64,000 nt of DNA from Chloroflexota bacterium (lineage in GTDB: Bacteria; Chloroflexota; Anaerolineae; Anaerolineales; UBA11579): the NCBI GenBank assembly GCA_016191875.1, contig JACPVG010000004.1:65832-129831 (forward strand). The letters are read 5' to 3'. The translations under genes were made by a program, and so were the position numbers. Positions 55,086-62,276 of this stretch are shown piece by piece. The notes below the pieces were generated by a model. That model did no database searches. It was not told the DNA's origin and saw nothing but the letters and a program-made list of their open reading frames with translations. Positions within the stretch are counted from its first letter, which is position 1, and each line of letters starts with the position of its first letter.

Positions 55086-57623
55086 ATGAAAGCACCCTTA
55101 TCCTGGATTAAAGACTACGTCAGCCTTGACGGCATCGAAATTGAAGAACTGGCACACAAATTAACGATGGCCGGGCTGGAAATCGAAGAAATCACTTTCG
55201 TCGGGCTGCCGCTGCCGCCCGGCGAGAAGCACGACTTCATCGTCAAGGGCATTGCCTGGGACCGCGAGAAAATCGTGGTGGCTGAGATTCTGGAAGTCGG
55301 CCCGCACCCCAACGCCGACCGGCTGACGCTGTGCAGGGTAAACGACGGCGAGCGCGAACACACCGTGCTGACCGGCGCGCCCAACCTGTTCCCTTACAAG
55401 GGGCAGGGACCGCTCAACCCGCCGCTGAAAGTGGCTTACGCCAAAGAAGGCACCACGCTGTACGACGGCCACGCTGAAGGCTGGCAGTTGATGACGCTCA
55501 AGAAGGCCGTCATCCGTGGGGTCGAGTCCTATTCGATGGTGTGTTCCGAAAAGGAACTGGGCATCTCTGAAGAGCACGAAGGCATCATGCTGCTGCCGGA
55601 AGACGCGCCCACCGGCATGCCGCTGGCCGACACCATGGGCGACGCGGTGCTGGATATCGCCATCACGCCCAACATCGCCCGCAATGCCAACATCCTCGGC
55701 GTGGCGCGCGAGATCGCCGCGTTGTTCGAGCGCGAGTTGAAGCAGCCGTCGTATGACTTCAAGGCCGAAGACGGGCCGGTGGCCGGGCAGTTCGCAATAA
55801 AAATCGAGAACCCGGAACTCAACCCGCGCTTTGTGGGCGGGCTGATTCGCGACATCGAAATTCGCCCCAGCCCGGAATGGGTGCAGCGCCGCCTGCGGCT
55901 TGCCGGGCAGCGGCCCATCAACAACATCGTGGATGTCACCAACTACGTGATGCTGGACATCGGCCAGCCGCTGCATGCCTTCGACTACGACGAACTCGTC
56001 CGGCGGGCGGGCGGCAAGCCGCCCACGCTCATCACCCGCACGGCGAAGAAAGGCGAAAAACTGACCACGCTGGACGGCGAAACGCACGAATTGCAGGACT
56101 TCACTGTGCTGGTGTGCGACACCAAAGGCTCACACTCCATCGCCGGCATTATGGGCGGCGCCGACACCGAAGTGACCGAAAAGACCACCAATGTGCTGCT
56201 GGAAGGCGCCAACTGGAACTTCATCAACATCCGCAAAACGCTGGGCTATCTCAAGATGAACTCCGAGGCGTCGTACCGCTTCAGCCGCGGCGTGCACCCG
56301 GCCATGGCGCCGCGCGGCGTGGGCCGCGGCCTGGAACTGATGCGCCAGTGGGCGGGCGGGGCGGTCTGCGAAGGGTTGGTGGACGGGTACCCCCTGCCCT
56401 ACGAAGACCCGACCACCGAGCTGACGCCGGAAGACGTGCGGCGCTGGCTGGGGATTGACCTGAAACCGAAAGAGATCGCCGCCATCATGGCGCGGCTGGG
56501 GTTCAAGACCTCCGTGAAGGGCAAGGTGGTTTCCGCTGCCGCGCCCGACCACCGCGTCGACATCTCCAGCGACCCGGTCATCGGCAAAGCCGACCTGCTG
56601 GAAGAGATCGCCCGCATCTATGGCTATGACAACATCCCCGAAACGCGCCTGGCCGATGTGCTGCCGCCGCAGCGGGACAACGCCGAGTTGGAGTTCGAGG
56701 AACGCGTGCGCGACCTTCTGGTGCGGCAGGGCTTGCAGGAGGTCGTCACCTACCGCCTCACCAGCCCGGAGCGCGAGGCCAAACGCCTGCCGCCCGGCGT
56801 GCAGCCCGACCCCAAACCCTACATCACGGTCAAGAACCCCATCACGCCGGACCGCTTCGCGATGCGCAAGAGCATGCTGGCGAGCATGCTGGAAATCCTG
56901 GAACGCAACGCCCGCCTGCGCGAACGGCTGGCGTTCTTCGAAATCGGGTTTGTCTATCATGAGTCGGAAGCCGGGCCGCTGCCGGACGAGAAGCCGCGGC
57001 TGGTCATCGCCATCACCGGTCGCCGCGAACTGCCGGCCTGGCAGGGCGGCGGCGACGGCCTGCTGGACTATTACGACCTGAAGGGCATCGTGGAGGGGTT
57101 GCTGGGCGGGCTGCATCTGACCGGCGTGCGCTACGAGCCGAGCCAGCACCCGTCCTTCCACCCCGGCAAACAGGCGCGCCTGCTGGCCGGCGAACGGCAG
57201 GTGGGCACGATTGGCGAACTGCACCCGGCGGTGCACGGCCAGCACGACCTGGGCCCCGCGCCGGTGCTGGTGGGCACTTTCGCCCTTGACGCGCTGATGG
57301 AAGCCGCCCCGCCGCGCCACGAGGTTCAGGAGGTCCCGGCTTTCCCGCCGGTGCTGGAGGACCTGGCCTTCATCGTGGACGAGAACGTCCCGGCCGGGCA
57401 GGTGCAGGCGCTCATCGAGCAGACCGGCGGCGCGACGCTGGCTGGCGTGCGCCTGTTCGATGTCTATCGCGGCGAGCAGTTGGGCGCGGGCAAGAAAAGC
57501 CTCGCCTATGCCCTCACCTATCAGGCCGCCGACCGCACCCTGACCGACGACGAGGTCGCCAAACTGCGCAAGAAGATCGTGGGGCGGCTGGAACGCGAAC
57601 TCGGCGCGGTCCTGCGGGCGTGA
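55086..57623 (+). CDS. pheT: Phenylalanyl-tRNA synthetase beta subunit
   Basis: 845 residues. N-terminal tRNA-binding (EMAP-like) domain with VVAEILEVGPHPNADRL, B1/B3/B4 regions (GRQ-type INNIVDVTNYVMLD, GIMGGADTEVTEKTT with editing site), B5 domain, a catalytic-like core (FEIGFVYHESEAG) and the C-terminal anticodon-binding FDX-ACB domain (PPVLEDLAFIVDENVPAGQV, KSLAYALTYQAADRTLTDDE). Slightly longer than average. Ribosome site GGGAGT before the ATG. A terminator follows. Confidence 0.96.
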   Translation: MKAPLSWIKDYVSLDGIEIEELAHKLTMAGLEIEEITFVGLPLPPGEKHDFIVKGIAWDREKIVVAEILEVGPHPNADRLTLCRVNDGEREHTVLTGAPNLFPYKGQGPLNPPLKVAYAKEGTTLYDGHAEGWQLMTLKKAVIRGVESYSMVCSEKELGISEEHEGIMLLPEDAPTGMPLADTMGDAVLDIAITPNIARNANILGVAREIAALFERELKQPSYDFKAEDGPVAGQFAIKIENPELNPRFVGGLIRDIEIRPSPEWVQRRLRLAGQRPINNIVDVTNYVMLDIGQPLHAFDYDELVRRAGGKPPTLITRTAKKGEKLTTLDGETHELQDFTVLVCDTKGSHSIAGIMGGADTEVTEKTTNVLLEGANWNFINIRKTLGYLKMNSEASYRFSRGVHPAMAPRGVGRGLELMRQWAGGAVCEGLVDGYPLPYEDPTTELTPEDVRRWLGIDLKPKEIAAIMARLGFKTSVKGKVVSAAAPDHRVDISSDPVIGKADLLEEIARIYGYDNIPETRLADVLPPQRDNAELEFEERVRDLLVRQGLQEVVTYRLTSPEREAKRLPPGVQPDPKPYITVKNPITPDRFAMRKSMLASMLEILERNARLRERLAFFEIGFVYHESEAGPLPDEKPRLVIAITGRRELPAWQGGGDGLLDYYDLKGIVEGLLGGLHLTGVRYEPSQHPSFHPGKQARLLAGERQVGTIGELHPAVHGQHDLGPAPVLVGTFALDALMEAAPPRHEVQEVPAFPPVLEDLAFIVDENVPAGQVQALIEQTGGATLAGVRLFDVYRGEQLGAGKKSLAYALTYQAADRTLTDDEVAKLRKKIVGRLERELGAVLRA

Positions 57624-57632
57624 CATAACAGA

Positions 57633-57668
57633 CCCCTGGGGTTTTCAAAACCCCGGGGGGCTTTGTTT
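57633..57668 (+). terminator. Terminator of the phe operon
   Basis: CCCCTGGGGTTTT / AAAACCCCGGGGG stem with a minimal loop and CTTTGTTT after it, 10 bases past the pheT stop. Confidence 0.85.
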
Positions 57669-57705
57669 CCTGTGCAATGGGGGTGGCAAGGCTATAATCA
57701 TCATG

Positions 57706-57752
57706 TAGTAGGGCGAGGGGAGTTGCTGCGCAACTCTTGCCTCGCCCCTACC
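57706..57752. repeat. Palindromic repeat before the methyltransferase genes
   Basis: TAGTAGGGCGAGGGG-AGTTG, CTGCG, CAACT-CTTGCCTCGCCCCTA. Both ends are GTAGGG(G)CG-like, as in the palindrome at 44219. TATAAT at 57693-57698 lies just upstream, so the hairpin would be in the leader of the methyltransferase transcript. Confidence 0.6.
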
Positions 57753-57778
57753 CCGATTCCAAGACGCCTAATTTACCC

Positions 57779-58696
57779 ATGAATTTGGACAGAAAAACGC
57801 CTTCCCCCCGCAAAAAGAAACCCACCGCCACCTCCTCGTTCGGCGTGGGCAAGCGCGAGGCGCACGACAGTTCGGCGTTCTACAATGGGCGCATGTACGA
57901 GGGCCTGTTCGCTGAGCCGCTGGATGAGAAAGCGCTCAAGGCTATTGAAGTGCCTGCCCCCGGCGAATGGGCGAACCGGATTTATTGCCACACCGCCGAA
58001 GACATGCGCCATATCCCGGACAACAGCATCGGGCTGGCCGTCACCTCACCGCCCTACAACGCCAACAAAGAGTATGACGACGACCTCTCGTTGAATGAAT
58101 ACCTCGGCCTGATTTCGCGCGTGGGCGCAGAGGTGTACCGCGTCCTGCGGCCGGGCGGGCGGTATGCGGTCAACATCGCCAACCTGGGCCGTAAGCCTTA
58201 CATCCCGATGAATGCGTTTTTCTATCAAGCACATATCGCGCTGGGCTTCCTGCCGATGGGCGAAATCATCTGGCAGAAGGCCAAAGGGGCCAGCGGCTCG
58301 ACAGCGTGGGGGAGTTGGATGAATGCCAAAGCGCCGCGCCTGCGCGACCTGCACGAATACGTGCTCATCTTCGCCAAGCAGTCGTTCTCGCGGCCGGACA
58401 AGGGTGAAAGCGACATCACCCAGGAAGAATTCATGGCCGCCACGCTCTCGGTGTGGGAAATCGCGCCCGAGTCGGCCAAACGTGTGGGCCACCCGGCCCC
58501 GTTCCCGGTGGCGCTGGTCGAACGCCTGATTCGCCTGTACTCCTACCGCGGCGACGTGGTGCTCGACCCGTTCATGGGTTCCGGCACGACGGCCGTAGCG
58601 GCGGCAGGCTGCGGGCGGGGGTATGTGGGGTATGAGGTGAATGAGGAATATGTGGGGTTGGCAATCGGCAGAATAAGCAACCTCAATGCCGTATAA
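57779..58696 (+). CDS. DNA methyltransferase, beta class, first gene
   Basis: 305 residues from ATG 57779; an upstream TTG at 57737 is possible, and neither has a ribosome site. Catalytic motif [18 protein letters not shown] comes first and SAM-binding motif [18 protein letters not shown] last, the beta-class order. S/T-PPY points to N4-cytosine methylation, though N6-adenine is not excluded. [15 protein letters not shown] is motif VI. The 3' end ([17 protein letters not shown]) recurs in two chimeric scars at 60352 and 61832. Confidence 0.88.
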   Translation: MNLDRKTPSPRKKKPTATSSFGVGKREAHDSSAFYNGRMYEGLFAEPLDEKALKAIEVPAPGEWANRIYCHTAEDMRHIPDNSIGLAVTSPPYNANKEYDDDLSLNEYLGLISRVGAEVYRVLRPGGRYAVNIANLGRKPYIPMNAFFYQAHIALGFLPMGEIIWQKAKGASGSTAWGSWMNAKAPRLRDLHEYVLIFAKQSFSRPDKGESDITQEEFMAATLSVWEIAPESAKRVGHPAPFPVALVERLIRLYSYRGDVVLDPFMGSGTTAVAAAGCGRGYVGYEVNEEYVGLAIGRISNLNAV

Positions 58697-58741
58697 TTAT
58701 CTCAGCGTTTTCATATTTGCCTTCCTCGGAAACTGGTGCAG

Positions 58742-59695
58742 ATGAACAAGATATTCATTCACGGCTGTGAGTCGATGCCAGAGCTGCTGGACAATTCGGT
58801 AGCCCTGACTGTGACATCCCCGCCGTATTGGAACGCCATAGACTACGATGTGCACGCGCTGGACAAGCGCGAGCATTATCGAACCCGCGCCTATGGCAAT
58901 GGCTATTCTGAATACGGCGAATATGTCGCCTGGTTGGTGCAGGTCTTTTCAGAGGTATTGAGAGTGACCAAACCCGGCGGCTTCTGTGCAATCGTGATTG
59001 GCACAGTCCTGTATGAAGGCAAACATTTCCCGGTGCCGTTTGATATCACCAACGAGCTGACGAATAACGGCTGGGAATTCCATCAGGACATCATCTGGCA
59101 TAAGACCACCGCGGGAGTGAAGCGGGCCGGGGTCGCCATTCAGAAACCTTATCCGGGCTATTTCTACCCGAATATCATGACCGAGTACATCCTCGTCTTC
59201 AAGAAACCCGGCCCGCCGATTTATCAAGGACGCAAACCTGAAGAGAAGGAAAACGCAGAATATCCCATCAATCGTCTGTTCACGATGGATACGGCCAACA
59301 ACATCTGGCACATCGCGCCGGTGCCGCCGGATTACCTTGACCACCCCTGCCCGTTCCCCGAGGAAATCCCATTCCGCTTGATTTCCATGTACTCCTATCC
59401 GGGCGAGCAAGTACTTGACCCTTTTCTTGGTTCCGGTCAGACCGCCAAAGTCGCGCACCAAATGGGACGCGCGTATGTGGGATATGAGTTGATTCAAAAA
59501 TACGCGGCGATGGCTGAGAAACGTCTTACCGAGCCTTTGTCAATCCGCTCAAAACAGCTCATTGCTACCTTTGACAAGATCGACTTGGAAGAGCCAACCC
59601 TAAATCGGGCGAAGGGGAAACCCGGCAAAAAGAGCAAAGAACAGACCGCCGCACAGATGGAATTCCTGCTCAATGAAGATACCCAAGAACCTTAG
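58742..59695 (+). CDS. DNA methyltransferase, beta class, second gene
   Basis: 317 residues from ATG 58742. Motif IV TVTSPPYWNAIDYD, motif VI VTKPGGFCAIVIG, and motif I DPFLGSGQTAKVAHQMG. TSPPYW is typical of N4-cytosine enzymes. A target-recognition segment lies between (HKTTAGVKRAG to RKPEEKENAEYPIN). The C-terminal 40 residues are basic. Its 3' end overlaps the next gene by 23 bases, the classical arrangement of a restriction-modification pair. Confidence 0.88.
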   Translation: MNKIFIHGCESMPELLDNSVALTVTSPPYWNAIDYDVHALDKREHYRTRAYGNGYSEYGEYVAWLVQVFSEVLRVTKPGGFCAIVIGTVLYEGKHFPVPFDITNELTNNGWEFHQDIIWHKTTAGVKRAGVAIQKPYPGYFYPNIMTEYILVFKKPGPPIYQGRKPEEKENAEYPINRLFTMDTANNIWHIAPVPPDYLDHPCPFPEEIPFRLISMYSYPGEQVLDPFLGSGQTAKVAHQMGRAYVGYELIQKYAAMAEKRLTEPLSIRSKQLIATFDKIDLEEPTLNRAKGKPGKKSKEQTAAQMEFLLNEDTQEP

Positions 59696-60344
59696 GGCGG
59701 AGATTGACCTTGCCAAGAGGTTGCTTGCAAATATCCCATCCTCCTGGGATAGCAAGGCCAGTGTTCTTCAGCTAAAGGAAGCAAACTTCAACTGGCGGCA
59801 AATGGAATGGTGGGGTTTCTACTTTGAGCACCTCTGTCGCGAAGCCCTGAAAAGGGATTTCGCCATTCCCGGCGACCAATACGGTTCCCGAAGAACGGCA
59901 TCCTTTGACGCCAAACGCACCATTAATTGGGATTTCAAAGCTAAAGCCATCAAGTCCGACGACCATCGCGCAATTCTCAACGATTGTGCGGGGATGCAGG
60001 CATCTATAAACCAATACAGCGCACATGGACTCGTGCTCGCATTGTGCGATGTTGAATACAACGATGAGAATCGCAGCTTCCAGAAATGGCATGAAGAACT
60101 AAAGGGCGGGAAATCAAGATATACGCTGGAGCGCGAACAACGAACCAGCGTATCACGCTATCGAAAGACGCGCGCCGACTTGCAGGAGATTCTGTTTTTG
60201 GTCGTGACCGCGCGCAATGTTGACCGCCTGTCAGTTTACAGCCAGGGTCGCAACAGCAACGGTCGCCCACGTCCTCCGAAATTTATGCTTGATCTCGAGT
60301 CTGTGGAAGGTTTTTTCGCAGATAGGCTAATCTTTGAGAGTTAG
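59673..60344 (+). CDS. Putative type II restriction endonuclease
   Basis: 223 residues, ATG within the methyltransferase gene, no ribosome site, so translation is probably coupled. TASFDAKRTINWDFKAKAI gives an Asp then Asp-x-Lys pattern like a PD-(D/E)xK nuclease centre, followed by a beta-rich stretch (YSAHGLVLALCDVEYNDENR) and a helical C-terminus. I do not recognise a named family; the call rests on the motif and on position after a methyltransferase. Lower GC than the core genes. Confidence 0.65.
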   Translation: MKIPKNLRAEIDLAKRLLANIPSSWDSKASVLQLKEANFNWRQMEWWGFYFEHLCREALKRDFAIPGDQYGSRRTASFDAKRTINWDFKAKAIKSDDHRAILNDCAGMQASINQYSAHGLVLALCDVEYNDENRSFQKWHEELKGGKSRYTLEREQRTSVSRYRKTRADLQEILFLVVTARNVDRLSVYSQGRNSNGRPRPPKFMLDLESVEGFFADRLIFES

Positions 60345-60351
60345 AGGAATC

Positions 60352-60474
60352 ATGACACCCAACCCCTACGGCTCCTGGCCCTCGCCCATCTCGGCAACAG
60401 GCTGCGGGCGCGGGTATGTGGGCTATGAGGTGAATGAGGAGTATGTGGGGTTGGCGAAGAAGCGACTTAAGTAG
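60352..60474 (+). pseudogene. Chimeric scar 1: S9 peptidase start joined to methyltransferase end
   Basis: A 40-codon ORF: MTPNPYGSWPSPISATG, like the start of the S9 peptidase at 62276 (PYGSWPSPISAA), runs straight into [18 protein letters not shown], the end of the first methyltransferase. Bases 60363-60454 match 61846-61937 with two mismatches. The join lies at CGGC(A/G)(A/G)CA, close to a CGGCGGCA word present in both parents. Confidence 0.85.
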
Positions 60475-60571
60475 GGCAGCTTGGGATGCTTTGCATCCCT
60501 AACCTGCGCCTACTGATTCTGTGAGGGGTTGTAATTAGGAAAGGGACAATCTAAAGGAGACACTACGCGGA
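60475..60571. other. Short gap between scar 1 and the Fic control repeat
   Basis: GC-poor spacer with AAAGGAG at about 60554 but no reading frame behind it. Nothing else recognised. Confidence 0.3.
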
Positions 60572-60615
60572 TATCCTTATTTTCATCTTCGTGCTAAAAT
60601 GAAAATAAGGATATT
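60572..60615. promoter_or_regulatory. Long inverted repeat upstream of the Fic gene
   Basis: Perfect 16-base arms ATATCCTTATTTTCAT (60572-60587) and ATGAAAATAAGGATAT (60600-60615) around a 12-base centre, followed by a third CTTATTTTC word at about 60616. It lies 27 bases before the Fic start. A protein-bound operator is a likely reading; the Fic protein itself carries a C-terminal winged helix. Confidence 0.65.
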
Positions 60616-60641
60616 TCTTATTTTCGTTTTACGTGACAGCG

Positions 60642-61792
60642 ATGAGACCTGAAGACTTCAAGACAAACGCGCCCGGCAGAGCCATCACGACCCGGCAAGG
60701 CTATCTGGCATTCATCCCCAAACCCTTGCCGCCAGCATTTTCATGGACAAATAATCTTACAGCCGCGCTTTCCCGTGCTGATCGAAGTCTCGCGCAACTT
60801 GCCGCAGTAGGTAATGCATTCCCTGTCCCACACATCGTCGCCCGGCCATTCGCACGCAAAGAAGCTGTTCAATCTTCACAAATAGAAGGCACTCTCGCAA
60901 CGTTTGAAGAATTGCTTTCCTATGAGGCCAGGCAGCTCAATCTCTTTGTAGAAACAGACGATGTAAGGGAAGTCCATAATTATATCCGGGCGCTTGACTT
61001 TGGGCTGGAGCGCCTGAATGCTTTGCCTGTCAGCCTCCGGCTAATCCGCGAAATCCATGCTGTGTTGATGGAAGGTGTACGCGGTGAAACCATGACACCA
61101 GGCGCATTCCGCCGCACCCAAAATTGGATTGGCAGCCCCGGCGCGACACTTCAAAATGCCCGTTATGTACCGCCGCCGGTAGATGAGATGAACAGGTGCC
61201 TTGCCGAGCTTGAAAACTACATTCACGCCCCCTCCGAGCTGCCTCCGCTTGTGCGCATTGGTTTGATACATTACCAATTTGAGGCAATCCATCCTTTTCT
61301 GGATGGCAACGGGCGCGTAGGGCGCTTGCTGATAATTTTTCTGCTGGTTGCATGGGGGTTGCTTTCCCAACCTCTGCTCTATCTAAGTAACTATATAGAG
61401 GCCAACCGCCAGGAATACTATGACCAGTTACTGGCAGTCAGCCAACAGGGCACATGGGAAATGGGCTGCTGTTCTTTCTGAAAGGTGTCTATGCCCAGGC
61501 CGAAGACGCTTCGCAACGTATCAGCCGCTTGCAAGAATTGCGTACAGAATACCATCGGTTAGTAGCCATAGATCGCAATGCAAGCAAGCTAAAGCGAGTC
61601 ATAGACTACCTGATTGGAACCCCCATCACATCAATAGGACAGGCACAAACTGAACTCCAGATAGGCAGCTATACAACGATACAGCGTTACTTTGGAAGGC
61701 TGGAAGAGTTCGGGATCCTGCGCGAATCAACAGGACAACGCCGCAATCGACTTTATCGAGCAGATGGCATCCTGCGAATTCTCGACGGATAA
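60642..61792 (+). pseudogene. Fic-family protein, frameshifted
   Basis: Two overlapping frames together encode one Fic protein. Frame 1 (60642-61481) has an N-terminal inhibitory motif SSQIEGT (class II Fic) and the catalytic loop HPFLDGNGRVGR, complete with His, Asp, Gly-Asn-Gly-Arg and final Arg; such enzymes transfer AMP to target proteins. Near 61463 the frame should continue WE-x-W-LLFFLKG but instead reads WEMGCCSF and stops. The next frame (from 61454) resumes with LLFFLKGVYAQAEDA and ends in a winged-helix domain (TELQIGSYTTIQRYFGRLEE). A one-base loss near 61463 would explain it. All motifs are intact, so the break is recent, a sequencing error, or less likely recoded. Confidence 0.85.
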
Positions 61793-61831
61793 AGCTTCCA
61801 GGCGTCTTTACTTTCTTGCTATACTTCCACT

Positions 61832-61963
61832 ATGTCATCCCTCACCCCCTACGGCTCCTGGCCCTCGCCCATCTCGGCAGCAGGCTGCGGGCGCGGGTAT
61901 GTGGGCTATGAGGTGAATGAGGAGTATGTGGAGTTGGTGCGGGGGAGGCTAGGAAGTGGTTGA
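61832..61963 (+). pseudogene. Chimeric scar 2: S9 peptidase start joined to methyltransferase end
   Basis: 43-codon ORF MSSLTPYGSWPSPISAAG followed by [20 protein letters not shown]. Structure as scar 1. Its 3' part supplies the GGAGG ribosome site of the small gene at 61956 and overlaps it by eight bases. Confidence 0.85.
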
Positions 61964-62276
61964 ACACCTGAACAACCCGGATTGCGAAAAGGCAACGATT
62001 CTGGATATCGACGAGACAATCGACAATGAGTACTATATGAGTTCAATGGGGACACTGGGGTTCTCACATCATTATCATTCGGATCCAATAGGGCGAGCGC
62101 GGAGAGGGTATCGTCGAATTGAGGGAGGCCTTGTTAATTTAAGAGAGATCCGGAACGCGACGAGATGCAGAGCGTGTATTGAATTGATAGACGCTATCCT
62201 AAATAAGCAAAGTGACACGCTGGAAGGAATCGCCCGTGCATGGGCAGACCTCGGTGTAAGCATTCTGGAGGAATAA
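61956..62276 (+). CDS. Small hypothetical protein (106 aa)
   Basis: GTG start seven bases after GGAGG. Acidic, soluble sequence with LDIDETIDNEYYMS, a His cluster (GFSHHYHSDP), an Arg/Gly stretch and a helical C-terminus (CRACIELIDAILNKQSDTLE). Lower GC than neighbours. Its TAA overlaps the next ATG by one base (TAATG). Not recognised; position suggests cargo of the accessory zone. Confidence 0.55.
   Translation: MVEHLNNPDCEKATILDIDETIDNEYYMSSMGTLGFSHHYHSDPIGRARRGYRRIEGGLVNLREIRNATRCRACIELIDAILNKQSDTLEGIARAWADLGVSILEE

Noticed and set aside
60642-61792. Programmed frameshift in the Fic gene
   Set aside because: No slippery heptamer or downstream pseudoknot is evident at the break, so a mutation or sequencing error is simpler.
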